This document shows, in pieces, positions 34,586 through 50,193 of a DNA stretch of 64,000 nucleotides. The stretch is taken from contig JAEWBO010000001.1 of assembly GCA_023391105.1 (NCBI GenBank), forward strand, positions 1-64,000. Direction: 5' to 3'. Positions within the stretch are counted from its first letter, which is position 1; each line of letters begins with the position of its first letter. This stretch comes from Bacillota bacterium. Its GTDB lineage: Bacteria; Bacillota; Clostridia; Christensenellales; SZUA-584. A program made the position numbers and the translations under genes. The notes below the pieces were generated by a model. The model made no database searches and was not told where the DNA came from. It was given only the letters and a program-made list of their open reading frames with translations.

Positions 34586-34609
34586 AAGCGGCTGCGAAAC
34601 GCGCCGCTT
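34586..34609 (+). terminator. Terminator of MazG-like gene
   Basis: AAGCGGC/GCCGCTT with an inner GCG/CGC stem, followed by TTGTTTTTTT. Confidence 0.85.
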
Positions 34610-34681
34610 TTGTTTTTTTATCTCTCGCGGGATAAAAAACGATAAAAATTTTGGACAAGCATCAGAAAGGCAGCGTATGTT

Positions 34682-35920
34682 ATGAAGAGACCGTTTATCA
34701 CCAAAAAGAAGGCGGAGGAGATCAGAGAAAAGTATCCGACGCCCTTCTATTTATATGACGAAAAGGGGATCAGGGAAAACGCAAGAAATCTTTATAAGGC
34801 ATTTGGCTGGAATAAAGGTTTTAAGGAGTATTTTGCGGTAAAAGCCACGCCCAATCCTTCCATATTAAATGTATTGAAGGAAGAAGGGTGCGGGGTGGAC
34901 TGCTCTTCGCTCACAGAGCTCATGATGGCCGATATGTGCGGCTTTGAGGGCGAGAATATCATGTTCTCCTCCAACGTGACGCCTGAAGAGGATTACCTGC
35001 TCGCGGGCAAACTGGGTGCGGTCATCAACCTTGACGATATCACGCATATCGACTATTTAAACACACTGATTGGTATCCCCGAGACCATCGGCTGCCGTTT
35101 CAACCCGGGCGGCCATTTTGAGCTGGAAAACAAGATTATGGACAACCCCGGTGAGGCCAAATACGGCTTTACGCGTGAGCAGCTTACGCAAGGGTTTAAG
35201 AAGCTGCTTGAGCTTGGCGCAAAGCGCTTTGGGCTGCATGCGTTTCTCGCGTCCAACACCACCACAAACGCGTATTACCCCAAGCTTGCGAGGCTGCTTT
35301 TTGAAACGGCAGTGGAGCTGAATCGCGAAACGGGCGCGCCCATCGCATATATCAATTTGTCGGGCGGTATCGGTATCCCTTACAGACCGGATGAGCAGGG
35401 CAGTGATATCATGGTGATCGGCGACGCGGTACGGGAAGCGTTTGAAGAGATCATGGTGCCCGCAGGCCTTGGCGACACGGCGATCTATACCGAGCTTGGC
35501 AGGTACATGCTTGCGCCCTATGGACATCTCGTTACCACAGCGATTCACAAAAAGGAGATTTACAAGGACTATATCGGTGTGGATGCGTGCGCTGCAAACC
35601 TGATGCGCCCTGCCATGTATGGCTCCTATCATCATATCACGGTGCTTGGCAAGGAAGACGCGCCTATTGACCACAAGTATGACGTGACTGGCGGATTATG
35701 TGAGAACAACGATAAGTTCGCCATCGACAGAATGCTGCCAAGGATCGACGGCGGTGATATCCTCGTGATTCATGATGCCGGCGCACATGGTTTTGCGATG
35801 GGATATAACTATAACGGCAAGCTGCGCAGCGCAGAGCTGCTGCTTAAGGAAAACGGTGAAGTTAAGATGATCCGCCGAGCGGAGACGCCCGAGGATTATT
35901 TCGCAACTTTTAAGTTTTAA
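34682..35920 (+). CDS. lysA: Diaminopimelate decarboxylase
   Basis: A 412-residue PLP enzyme of the alanine-racemase-fold decarboxylases, which converts meso-diaminopimelate to lysine. The cofactor lysine lies in YFAVKATPNP (about K54). The phosphate-binding glycines are in INLSGGIGIPY, the ELGRYM arginine region is present, and GGLCENNDKF stands where the family has CES/D. The ENND variant differs from the most common CESGD, so substrate preference may vary. Single gene between the MazG-like gene and rpoB; no other lysine gene is near. Confidence 0.87.
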   Translation: MKRPFITKKKAEEIREKYPTPFYLYDEKGIRENARNLYKAFGWNKGFKEYFAVKATPNPSILNVLKEEGCGVDCSSLTELMMADMCGFEGENIMFSSNVTPEEDYLLAGKLGAVINLDDITHIDYLNTLIGIPETIGCRFNPGGHFELENKIMDNPGEAKYGFTREQLTQGFKKLLELGAKRFGLHAFLASNTTTNAYYPKLARLLFETAVELNRETGAPIAYINLSGGIGIPYRPDEQGSDIMVIGDAVREAFEEIMVPAGLGDTAIYTELGRYMLAPYGHLVTTAIHKKEIYKDYIGVDACAANLMRPAMYGSYHHITVLGKEDAPIDHKYDVTGGLCENNDKFAIDRMLPRIDGGDILVIHDAGAHGFAMGYNYNGKLRSAELLLKENGEVKMIRRAETPEDYFATFKF

Positions 35921-35998
35921 TATCATTAATATTAAAGGAACTGCGGCAAGTCAATGTAAACAGTTTATGAAAAGACTCCCAAAAGCGCTTATTCCTTA

Positions 35999-36027
35999 TT
36001 GACAAGGAAATATGGGTATAGTAATAT
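35999..36027 (+). promoter_or_regulatory. Strong SigmaA promoter of rpoBC
   Basis: TTGACA-N17-TAATAT. It gives rpoB-rpoC a promoter of their own, separate from the L10-L12 genes that usually precede them and that are not in this window. Confidence 0.8.
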
Positions 36028-36033
36028 GTTATA

Positions 36034-36220
36034 TTGCATTAGCGTGCTCATAATAGGGGGGAGTCTCTTTATTTGCCGACGGCGGATGCGGGTCTTTTTT
36101 TAACGGGCGGCGCATGGAAATGCGTATATTATTGCCTTAATACGGGAATAATCGGCGAGTGCCCTCATTTTGAAAATGTCATAATGTTACTTTGCTAACA
36201 GGAGAGTGGATAAAAAACGT
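36034..36220 (+). other. rpoB 5' leader region
   Basis: About 190 untranslated bases between the promoter and rpoB. They hold a T run at 36095-36101, a small CGCAT/ATGCG hairpin at about 36111-36125 and CATTTT/AAAATG around 36167-36179. No gene or known riboswitch is seen. It may carry regulation by attenuation; weak evidence. Confidence 0.35.
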
Positions 36221-40147
<3,927 letters not shown>

Positions 40148-40185
40148 TAAGTTTTTTTTGGCATATATGAGAGGAGAGGAATTAT

Positions 40186-43100
40186 TTGTTCGAACTTGGC
40201 AATTTTGATTCCATTCAGATTGGTTTGGCGTCCCCGGAGAAGATCAGAGAGTGGTCGAGAGGCGAGGTAAAGAAGCCTGAAACGATCAATTACCGAACAC
40301 TCAAGCCTGAAAAGGATGGCCTTTTCTGTGAGCGCATTTTTGGGCCCACGAAGGACTGGGAGTGCCATTGCGGACGCTATAAACGTGTACGCTACAAAGG
40401 CATTATCTGCGACAAATGCGGTGTTGAGGTGACACGCGCCAAGGTGCGCCGTGAGCGTATGGGCCACATTGAACTGGCCGCGCCGGTATCCCACATCTGG
40501 TATTTCAAGGGTATCCCGTCGCGTATGGGGCTGTTGCTTGACATGTCCCCGCGGGACCTCGAAAAGGTGCTGTATTTTGCATCGTTTGTTGTGACAGACC
40601 CCGGCAATACGCCGCTTGAGTATAAGCAGCTGCTAAACGACAAGGAACTGCGCGAATGCCAGGAGAAATATGGTGAAGACGCGTTTGCGGCCAAGATGGG
40701 TGCCGAAGGCGTCAAGGATCTGCTCAAGAAGATAGACCTTGTTAAGTCGTCGCGCGAGCTCAAAAAGGAGCTGGAAACCTGCACCGGACAAAAGCGTGTC
40801 CGTGCTGTCAAACGACTAGAGGTCGTGGAAGCGTTCCGCCAATCGGGCAACAAGCCCGAGTGGATCATACTGGACTGCGTTCCGATCATTCCGCCGGAGC
40901 TGCGTCCGATGGTTCAGCTGGACGGCGGTCGTTTCGCAACGAGCGACTTGAACGATCTTTATCGCCGCGTGATCAACCGCAACAACCGTTTGAACAGGCT
41001 GCTTGCGCTGCGCGCGCCGGATATCATCGTGCGCAACGAAAAACGTATGCTTCAGGAAGCTGTGGACGCGCTGATAGACAATGGCCGCCGCGGACGCCCT
41101 GTAACGGGCCCCGGCAACAGACCGCTTAAGTCACTCTCCGATATGCTTCGCGGTAAGCAGGGCCGGTTCCGTCAGAACCTGCTCGGCAAGCGCGTTGACT
41201 ACAGCGGCCGAAGCGTTATCGTTGTGGGTCCGGATCTTAAGATGTATCAGTGCGGTCTTCCCAAAGAAATGGCACTGGAGCTATTTAAGCCCTTCGTCAT
41301 GAAAAAGCTTGTGGAAGACGGCCTTGCGCATAATATCAAAAGTGCCAAACGCATGGTAGAGCGTGTGCGAAGCGAGGTTTGGGGCGCTCTCGAAACGGTG
41401 ATTAAGGATCACCCCGTGCTGCTTAACCGCGCTCCTACACTGCATCGTCTCGGCATTCAGGCGTTTGAGCCCGTGCTGGTGGAGGGCAAGGCATTAAAGC
41501 TTCATCCGCTCGTTTGTACCGCATACAACGCGGACTTTGACGGAGACCAGATGGCTGTGCACGTGCCGCTGTCTGTGGAGGCGCAGGCCGAGTGCCGCTT
41601 CCTCATGCTGGCTGCAAACAACATATTGAAGCCGCAGGACGGAAGACCCGTGGTCAGCCCCACGCAGGACATGGTTATCGGCAGCTATTATCTGACCATC
41701 CACCGCGAAGGTGCGCTGGGTGAGGGGGAATTTTTCTCAACGCCCGATGAAGCCGTGCTTGCTTATCAGACAGGGCAGATCGCGCTTCAAGCGATGGTCA
41801 ATGTGCGGTTTACCAAAACAATCAACGGCGTGAAACGCAGCAAGATACTTCAAACAACGCCGGGTCGTATTATATTCAACGAAGCGATGCCTCAGGACCT
41901 GGGATTTGTGGACAGAACTCAGGAAGACAGCGACTTTTTGCTTGAGATTGACTTCCTCGTTGGCAAGAAACAGCTTGGAAAAATCGTGGATTTCTGCTAC
42001 AGAAAACACGGCGAGACCAAAACGGCAGCGATGCTCGACGAAATCAAGCGCCTTGGGTTCCACTATTCCACGGTGGGCGCCATCACAATAAGCGTGAGCG
42101 ATATCGTGATTCCCGAAGCGAAGGCGAAATATATCCAAAGCGCTGAGGAAAAAGTTGTCGAAATCGAAAAGAAGTTTAAAAGAGGCTTCCTCACAAATAA
42201 GGAAAGAAAAGAAAACGTCATCAAGGTGTGGGCGGACACCACAAATCTTGTGACGGATGCGCTGATGGAAGGCTTAAGCGAATTTAATCCGGTATACATG
42301 ATGGCCAATTCGGGCGCGAGAGGTTCCACGAACCAGATCCGTCAGCTGGCCGGCATGCGCGGCCTTATGGCAGACCCGTCCGGTGCGATCATTGAGATTC
42401 CCATACGTGCGAACTTCCGCGAAGGCCTTACCGTTCTCGAATTCTTTATTTCGACACACGGCGCAAGAAAAGGTCTTGCAGACACCGCGCTGCGTACGGC
42501 GGACTCCGGTTATTTAACACGCCGTCTCGTGGACGTCAGCCAGGACGTGATCGTCAGAGAGCATGACTGTTTAAGTGAAAGCGATCCCGTCAGAGGCGTT
42601 TGGGTTGATGATATTGTCGAAGGCAAAGAGATCATCGAACCGTTTATCGACAGAATTGGCGGCCGTTACGCGGCTTCGGATATCGTGGATCCCAAAACGG
42701 GTGAAATTATCGTCCGTACAAACGAAATGATAACCTACGATCATTGCCGCCGTATCGAGGCTGCGGGCATCAAGGGCGCCAACATTCGTTCGGTGCTCAC
42801 GTGCAAAACGCAGCACGGCGTATGCGCCAAGTGCTACGGTTCAGACATGTCGTCCGGCAAGACGGTCAGTATCGGCGAAGCGGTGGGTATCATCGCTGCA
42901 CAGTCCATCGGTGAGCCAGGTACACAGCTCACGATGCGTACGTTCCATACGGGCGGCGTCGCGGGCGAGGATATTACTCACGGTCTGCCGCGTGTTGAAG
43001 AGCTTTTTGAAGCGAGAAAGCCCAAAGGTCTTGCGGTCATCAGTGAAATAGCCGGTATCGTCTCTGTGGGTGACAACCGCAAGAAGCAGGAGGTCACGAT

Positions 43101-43800
43101 TACGAGCGAAGACGGCATAGCTGAGGTTTATTCAATACCGTTTGGTTCGCGCATTAAGGTAAAAGACGGCCAAGTGATCGAAGCGGGCGATGAGCTGACG
43201 GAAGGCTCCATTAACCCGAACGATATATTGAAGATTAAAGGCGCTAAGGGCGTTCAGAACTATATGCTTAAAGAGGTTCAGATGGTATACCGCCTGCAGG
43301 GCGTGGAGATATCCGATAAGCATATTGAGGTGATCATTCGTCAGATGCTCAAGAAGTGCAAGATAGAAGATGCGGGAGAGAGCAATCTGCTGCCCGGAGC
43401 ACTGGTGGATATCCAACAGTTTGACGCGGAGAATGAACGGATGATCCGCGAAGGCAAAAAGCCCGCTACAGCAAAACGCGTGCTGCTGGGTATCACGAAG
43501 GCCTCGCTGGCCACGGATTCATTCCTGTCGGCGGCATCGTTCCAGGAGACAACAAGAGTGCTGACGGAAGCCGCGATAAAGGGCAAGTCCGATCCGCTGC
43601 TGGGTCTCAAGGAAAACGTAATTATCGGCAAGCTGATACCGGCCGGTACGGGTATGAAGCGATATAAAAACATTGATGTTATAAAAAACATACTCAATGA
43701 AGATATAGCGCCAGAGCTTACCAGACATGACACGCAGTATACAAGCGCTTTGCTGGACGGATATGATGATCCTGCGGATTTAAACGCTGAACTGTTATAG
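40186..43800 (+). CDS. rpoC: RNA polymerase beta' subunit
   Basis: A 1204-residue subunit. TTG start (40186) five bases after GAGGAGAGGA; the product begins MFELGNFDSIQIG as in other Bacillota. Zinc ligands CHCGRYKR...CDKCG are at about 60-78. The catalytic NADFDGDQM magnesium motif is at about 446-454, and a second zinc site is formed by CKTQHGVCAKCYG near 880. The bridge helix and trigger loop are seen in the GARGSTNQIRQLAGMRGLM and TMRTFHTGG segments. No insertion or frame disruption. Follows rpoB by 38 bases. Confidence 0.97.
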   Translation: MFELGNFDSIQIGLASPEKIREWSRGEVKKPETINYRTLKPEKDGLFCERIFGPTKDWECHCGRYKRVRYKGIICDKCGVEVTRAKVRRERMGHIELAAPVSHIWYFKGIPSRMGLLLDMSPRDLEKVLYFASFVVTDPGNTPLEYKQLLNDKELRECQEKYGEDAFAAKMGAEGVKDLLKKIDLVKSSRELKKELETCTGQKRVRAVKRLEVVEAFRQSGNKPEWIILDCVPIIPPELRPMVQLDGGRFATSDLNDLYRRVINRNNRLNRLLALRAPDIIVRNEKRMLQEAVDALIDNGRRGRPVTGPGNRPLKSLSDMLRGKQGRFRQNLLGKRVDYSGRSVIVVGPDLKMYQCGLPKEMALELFKPFVMKKLVEDGLAHNIKSAKRMVERVRSEVWGALETVIKDHPVLLNRAPTLHRLGIQAFEPVLVEGKALKLHPLVCTAYNADFDGDQMAVHVPLSVEAQAECRFLMLAANNILKPQDGRPVVSPTQDMVIGSYYLTIHREGALGEGEFFSTPDEAVLAYQTGQIALQAMVNVRFTKTINGVKRSKILQTTPGRIIFNEAMPQDLGFVDRTQEDSDFLLEIDFLVGKKQLGKIVDFCYRKHGETKTAAMLDEIKRLGFHYSTVGAITISVSDIVIPEAKAKYIQSAEEKVVEIEKKFKRGFLTNKERKENVIKVWADTTNLVTDALMEGLSEFNPVYMMANSGARGSTNQIRQLAGMRGLMADPSGAIIEIPIRANFREGLTVLEFFISTHGARKGLADTALRTADSGYLTRRLVDVSQDVIVREHDCLSESDPVRGVWVDDIVEGKEIIEPFIDRIGGRYAASDIVDPKTGEIIVRTNEMITYDHCRRIEAAGIKGANIRSVLTCKTQHGVCAKCYGSDMSSGKTVSIGEAVGIIAAQSIGEPGTQLTMRTFHTGGVAGEDITHGLPRVEELFEARKPKGLAVISEIAGIVSVGDNRKKQEVTITSEDGIAEVYSIPFGSRIKVKDGQVIEAGDELTEGSINPNDILKIKGAKGVQNYMLKEVQMVYRLQGVEISDKHIEVIIRQMLKKCKIEDAGESNLLPGALVDIQQFDAENERMIREGKKPATAKRVLLGITKASLATDSFLSAASFQETTRVLTEAAIKGKSDPLLGLKENVIIGKLIPAGTGMKRYKNIDVIKNILNEDIAPELTRHDTQYTSALLDGYDDPADLNAELL

Positions 43801-43821
43801 TCGCTGATGCGGGGGTAAAAA

Positions 43822-44544
43822 ATGCCGAAAAATGAAAAGTGTGTGGTCACAGACAGTACAATATGCAAATGGCTCAATAAGGACTGCAAAGACTGCTATA
43901 TCAACGAGATAAAGGATGACTCGGATGCTAAGAAGGTGCTTTCCGACTTCGAGATCACGCTGTCATTGTTGCCGGACGGCTTTGACACGCTGCAGTCTGA
44001 GGAATGCTGTTTTTGCGTGAACGAGCCGGGCAGACGCGCAGGCTATGCGGCCATCGACCTTGCGCACAAAGAACCTGAACACAAGCGCGGCATGTTTTTT
44101 GGACTGGGGAAAAAGGTGCGCCAGAGAATCGGATCACTGCTTCCCGTATCAATTTCGATATGCGCTCGGTGTCGAAGAAATTTCCGGATGGCTGAGTCTC
44201 TCAAATGGCTGATGATACTTATTTTCGGCGCCATTGCCGTCGCGCTGTGCTTTCTGCCGGCGATCAATTTGAGCCCGGCGCTTCCTTACGGCGTTGTGTT
44301 GCTGGGTATACTGATTGGTTACGTGGCAGGCAAGATCGCATCGTCGGTCTATGTCAGCAAAAAGAGTGCACAGACAAGGTTCAATGTGTATGACATCCCT
44401 GTCTGCGCGAAGATGAGAGAGAACGGTTGGTTTACTGTTCAGGATGAAGGACCTGTGACCCGCTTTCTGTTCTCCAAGAAGCCGATGATAAGAAGGCTTT
44501 GCGATATGGGTATAGAAACGGGAAAAAAACAGGAAGATATTTAA
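43822..44544 (+). CDS. Hypothetical cysteine-containing membrane protein
   Basis: A 240-residue protein I do not recognise, just 21 bases downstream of rpoC. The N-terminal region has CKWLNKDCKDC and later CCFCVNEPGRR and CARCRR, which could form one or two metal sites. Two membrane segments lie at about 130-150 and 155-178. The C-terminal 60 residues are soluble and basic. It has no visible promoter, so it may be read with rpoBC. The gene is followed by the str-operon promoter. Function unknown. Confidence 0.65.
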   Translation: MPKNEKCVVTDSTICKWLNKDCKDCYINEIKDDSDAKKVLSDFEITLSLLPDGFDTLQSEECCFCVNEPGRRAGYAAIDLAHKEPEHKRGMFFGLGKKVRQRIGSLLPVSISICARCRRNFRMAESLKWLMILIFGAIAVALCFLPAINLSPALPYGVVLLGILIGYVAGKIASSVYVSKKSAQTRFNVYDIPVCAKMRENGWFTVQDEGPVTRFLFSKKPMIRRLCDMGIETGKKQEDI

Positions 44545-44566
44545 AAAAGTCCTTAGAGACTGAGGA

Positions 44567-44595
44567 TTGACAAGTATTTAGCCTGATGTTAAAAT
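44567..44595 (+). promoter_or_regulatory. SigmaA promoter of the str operon
   Basis: TTGACA-N17-TAAAAT between the preceding hypothetical gene and the L7Ae-like gene. Confidence 0.75.
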
Positions 44596-44645
44596 GGCTC
44601 TGCTTGCGTTTTTTGGGGCTTTGTCCGTGATGGAGGTTTTGGCTT

Positions 44646-44903
44646 TTGAGTGTGGTGCATGAGCTATCCGAACAGGAAAGGGTAGCAGGCTTAAAGCAGG
44701 TGATGCGTTATGCACGTATGTCTATGCTCGATAAGGTATATATCGCCAAGGATGCGGATGAGGATATCATAACGAAGGTTAAAGCGGAATGCGACAAGCA
44801 TCGCATTCCCTACGACATGACTCTGACCATGCATCAGATTGGCACGGCATGTGAAATCGAGGTTGGCAGCGCGTGTGCAGGCGTTTTAAAGCCGGGCAAG
44901 TAG
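44646..44903 (+). CDS. L7Ae-family ribosomal/RNA-binding protein (YbxF-like)
   Basis: An 85-residue L7Ae-type protein that binds kink-turn RNA. TTG start eight bases after GGAGG; product begins MSVVHELSEQ. The segment VYIAKDADEDI, then CDKHRIPYDMTLTMHQIGTACEIEVGSA shows the fold's RNA-binding loop. In Bacillus the equivalent YbxF lies directly before rpsL, as here. First gene of the str operon. Confidence 0.9.
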   Translation: MSVVHELSEQERVAGLKQVMRYARMSMLDKVYIAKDADEDIITKVKAECDKHRIPYDMTLTMHQIGTACEIEVGSACAGVLKPGK

Positions 44904-44981
44904 GAGATTTATCCCCTTAAATGGGTTGCGAGGGGTTATTTATAGACAGGTAATTACATAAAGGAGGTGAAAGTTTAAAAT

Positions 44982-45356
44982 ATGCCGACAATTAATCAGC
45001 TGGTGAAACAAGGCAGAAAAACGGCGGAGTCAAAAAGCGATTCTCCGATACTCAAGCAGTGCCCTCAGAAGAGAGGTGTTTGCCTGACGGTGAGAACAAT
45101 GACGCCTAAAAAGCCGAATTCTGCGTTAAGAAAGATTGCAAGAGTTCGCCTGGTCAATGGCATGGAAGGTACGGCGTACATTCCGGGCATCGGCCACAAT
45201 CTTCAGGAGCACTCTGTGGTGCTTATCAGAGGAGGCAGAGTCAAAGACCTGCCGGGCGTGAGATATCATATAGTGAGAGGCGCTCTCGACAGCGCGGGAG
45301 TAGCCAACAGAAAGCAGGCCAGAAGCAAGTACGGAGCCAAACGGCCGAAGAAGTAA
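44982..45356 (+). CDS. rpsL: 30S ribosomal protein S12
   Basis: A 124-residue S12, part of the decoding centre. TPKKPNSALRK with K43 and RGGRVKDLPGVRYH with K88 retain the residues whose change gives streptomycin resistance, so the wild-type form is present. A near-perfect GGAGGTGA ribosome site is upstream. Confidence 0.98.
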   Translation: MPTINQLVKQGRKTAESKSDSPILKQCPQKRGVCLTVRTMTPKKPNSALRKIARVRLVNGMEGTAYIPGIGHNLQEHSVVLIRGGRVKDLPGVRYHIVRGALDSAGVANRKQARSKYGAKRPKK

Positions 45357-45374
45357 TATTTAGGAGGATTCAAC

Positions 45375-45845
45375 ATGCCAAGACGCGGAGGCGCTCCTAA
45401 GCATGATGTACTGCCTGATCCGATATACAGATCCACCATGCTCACCAAGCTTATCAATCAGGTGATGCTGGATGGCAAAAAAGGAACAGCGCAGAAGATT
45501 TGCTATGAAGCGTTTGATATTATTAAAGAAAAATTGGGCCTTGAACCTCTTGAAGTATTCGAGAAGGCGATGGAGAACATCATGCCTGTTCTTGAGGTTA
45601 AGGCAAGAAGAGTCGGCGGCGCCACATATCAGGTGCCTATCGAGGTGCGGCCTGACAGACGTCAGACCCTTGGTATTCGCTGGCTTGTGATCAATACAAA
45701 AAAGAGAAACGAACGCACCATGAAACAAAGGCTGGCTGGTGAGCTTATGGATGCCTATAACGGTACTGGCGGCAGCGTGAAGAAGCGTGAAGATACGCAC
45801 AAAATGGCCGAGGCCAACAGAGCGTTTGCGCATTACAGGTGGTAG
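45375..45845 (+). CDS. rpsG: 30S ribosomal protein S7
   Basis: A 156-residue S7, a primary 16S-rRNA binder that nucleates the small-subunit head. MPRRGGAPKHDVLPDPIY at the start and NRAFAHYRW at the end are typical. Follows rpsL by 18 bases, AGGAGG ribosome site. Confidence 0.98.
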   Translation: MPRRGGAPKHDVLPDPIYRSTMLTKLINQVMLDGKKGTAQKICYEAFDIIKEKLGLEPLEVFEKAMENIMPVLEVKARRVGGATYQVPIEVRPDRRQTLGIRWLVINTKKRNERTMKQRLAGELMDAYNGTGGSVKKREDTHKMAEANRAFAHYRW

Positions 45846-45868
45846 CATGAAACCAAAGGAGAATAACT

Positions 45869-47929
<2,061 letters not shown>

Positions 47930-48033
47930 TTAACCATGATATGAAACGGACAAGCAGCGTGTTTATGCAAAAGACAAGATCCGTTTATAAACCAAATATG
48001 ATTGAAACCAAGAATGATTAGGAGGAGAAACCA

Positions 48034-49245
48034 ATGGCAAAATCGAAGTTCGAAAGAAACAAACCCCATGTTAACATCGGAACAATTGGTCACGTTGACC
48101 ACGGCAAGACCACGCTGACAGCGGCAATCACAATGACTCTCGCACAGTCTGGTAAAGCGGCAGTCATGAAGTATGACGAAATTGACAAAGCGCCTGAAGA
48201 AAAGGAAAGAGGCATTACGATCAACACAGCTCACGTTGAGTATGAGACGGATAACCGTCACTACGCACACGTGGACTGCCCGGGTCATGCTGACTATGTT
48301 AAGAATATGATCACCGGCGCGGCTCAGATGGACGGCGCGATTCTCGTTGTGTCGGCTGCTGACGGCCCGATGCCCCAGACGCGTGAGCATATCCTGCTTG
48401 CCCGTCAGGTTAACGTGCCTTATATCGTTGTCTGCCTTAACAAGGTTGACCAGGTTGACGACGAAGAACTGCTTGAGCTTGTTGAGATGGAAGTCAGGGA
48501 TCTGCTTTCTTCATACGAATTCCCGGGCGACGATCTTCCGGTTGTCAAGGGCAGCGCGCTTCAGGCGATGAATGCTCTTATCGAAGGCAAGGATGCGGCA
48601 ACAGCTCCGGAATGCAAGTTCATCTTTGATCTCATGGATGCGGTTGACGACTATATTCCGACTCCGGAAAGAGCCGTTGACAAGCCGTTCCTGATGCCTG
48701 TTGAAGACGTGTTCTCCATCACAGGCCGCGGCACAGTTGCCACAGGCAGAGTTGAGAGAGGAACAATCAAGGTTCAGGAATCCGTCGAAATCGTCGGCAT
48801 GACCGAGAAGACAAGAGACGTTGTTGTCACAGGTGTTGAGATGTTCAGAAAGCTTCTTGATCAGGCGATGGCCGGTGACAATGTGGGTCTGTTGCTCCGT
48901 GGCGTACAGAGAAACGAAATCGAGCGCGGTCAGGTTCTTGCGAAGAAGGGTTCCATCAAACCGCATACCCATTACAATGGTCAGGTTTACGTGCTGAAGA
49001 AGGAAGAGGGCGGCCGTCACACACCGTTCTTCAACGGTTACAGACCGCAGTTCTACTTCAGAACAACAGACGTGACAGGCAGCATCACGCTTCCGGAAGG
49101 CACCGAGATGGTTATGCCTGGCGACAACATCACGATGGAGATCAAGCTTATCACGCCGATCGCTATCGAAGAAGGTCTTCGTTTTGCTATCCGCGAAGGC
49201 GGCAGAACGGTTGGATCCGGTGTTGTGACAAGCGTTATCGAATAA
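48034..49245 (+). CDS. tuf: Elongation factor Tu
   Basis: A 403-residue GTPase that brings aminoacyl-tRNA to the ribosome. P-loop GHVDHGKTTL, DCPGHADY and NKVDQVDD are intact; codon use is more uniform than in neighbours, as expected for a highly expressed gene. Strong AGGAGGAG ribosome site. Ends the str operon; followed by a terminator. Confidence 0.98.
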   Translation: MAKSKFERNKPHVNIGTIGHVDHGKTTLTAAITMTLAQSGKAAVMKYDEIDKAPEEKERGITINTAHVEYETDNRHYAHVDCPGHADYVKNMITGAAQMDGAILVVSAADGPMPQTREHILLARQVNVPYIVVCLNKVDQVDDEELLELVEMEVRDLLSSYEFPGDDLPVVKGSALQAMNALIEGKDAATAPECKFIFDLMDAVDDYIPTPERAVDKPFLMPVEDVFSITGRGTVATGRVERGTIKVQESVEIVGMTEKTRDVVVTGVEMFRKLLDQAMAGDNVGLLLRGVQRNEIERGQVLAKKGSIKPHTHYNGQVYVLKKEEGGRHTPFFNGYRPQFYFRTTDVTGSITLPEGTEMVMPGDNITMEIKLITPIAIEEGLRFAIREGGRTVGSGVVTSVIE

Positions 49246-49265
49246 TCTAAATAATACGTCCATTT

Positions 49266-49300
49266 AAAACCGGCATTGTCTCATAGGCGATGTCGGTTTT
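49266..49300 (+). terminator. Terminator of the str operon
   Basis: Fifteen paired positions including several G-U pairs (49266-49280 with 49286-49300, loop TCATA), ending in a T run. Confidence 0.88.
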
Positions 49301-49398
49301 TGTGTATGCCGAAAACCCGATGCACGAGTGCGAATGCATCGACACAGGCAAACACGATATGTCAAAGTCTCTAAAATGGTGCGCGTCCAAAAGAATGT

Positions 49399-49429
49399 TT
49401 GTTAAAATTTCGCCATATACATATATGGC
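49399..49429 (+). promoter_or_regulatory. Promoter-like site with overlapping inverted repeat
   Basis: TTGTTA-N17-TATATG (49399-49427) with a perfect GCCATATA-CA-TATATGGC repeat (49412-49429) lying over the -10 region. It could be an operator for a dimeric repressor of the SpoIVFA/B-like genes. Confidence 0.4.
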
Positions 49430-49453
49430 AAGATTCTAAGGAGGCGAATTGTG

Positions 49454-50188
49454 ATGGAGAAGGCGAGTTTGCCAAAGCTTGAAACGGATGGATTTGTAAC
49501 CCGACAGAGTGAGCGCCCGACTTGGAAGAAAAAAGCGCAAGGCTTTGCGCGCAGCATCGGTGTAAAACGCGAGAAATCGCAAAGGGCAGCATCCTCAGAC
49601 GATGATATCGACATCGGCTACAAAAGACTGCTAGCAAAAACAGGCGTTTGCGCAGCCGTCGCTGTGACCATTCTCATTATCAGCAGCATCAGCACGCCTG
49701 CGTCTGCAAATGTGACACAGGCGGTGGACTATGTGGTCAACCATGAATTTGATGTGGATGAAGATATCGGGCGGCTGAAATTTGTTGAAGCATTGGGTGA
49801 GGAGACGGAAGCTGTATTCAGCGCTTTGCCGGAAACTTTGGTGGTATATCCGGCTGACGGAGATGTGGTGACGGCCTTTGGTGAAGGGGGTTCAACAGGC
49901 GTTCGCATGAGTGCACAAACAGCAGATATCTTAAATATGGCAAAAGGGACGGTGACGGAAGTCGGCGATATCGACGGCGAAGGGTATGTGAAGGTGGTGC
50001 TGGATTCAGGTGAAACCGTTGTTTATCACAACCTGACGCCCAGTGTTAAGTCTGATGATATCGTCATGCCCGGTCAAGTGATCGGAGAAATCACGGAGGA
50101 TTATCTTTACATCGAAATGAAGGACGGCGAAGCTTATATAGACCCGATTGCATATATCAGTGAGCACGCCGGTATGGTGCTGCAATAG
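49454..50188 (+). CDS. SpoIVFA-like protein with degenerate LytM domain
   Basis: A 244-residue protein. Start at ATG 49454 after AAGGAGG; an adjacent GTG three bases earlier is also possible. N-terminal cytoplasmic part with basic stretches, membrane segment at about 62-84, then an outer region ending in a LytM/M23-like fold (ADGDVVTAFGEGG, GETVVYHNLTPSVKSDDIVMPGQ). The metal-binding histidines of active M23 enzymes are not evident, as in SpoIVFA, which is a regulator and not an enzyme. It is followed by an M50 protease gene five bases later, matching the spoIVFA-spoIVFB pair that controls pro-sigmaK processing in sporulation. Confidence 0.82.
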   Translation: MEKASLPKLETDGFVTRQSERPTWKKKAQGFARSIGVKREKSQRAASSDDDIDIGYKRLLAKTGVCAAVAVTILIISSISTPASANVTQAVDYVVNHEFDVDEDIGRLKFVEALGEETEAVFSALPETLVVYPADGDVVTAFGEGGSTGVRMSAQTADILNMAKGTVTEVGDIDGEGYVKVVLDSGETVVYHNLTPSVKSDDIVMPGQVIGEITEDYLYIEMKDGEAYIDPIAYISEHAGMVLQ

Positions 50189-50193
50189 CGCCT

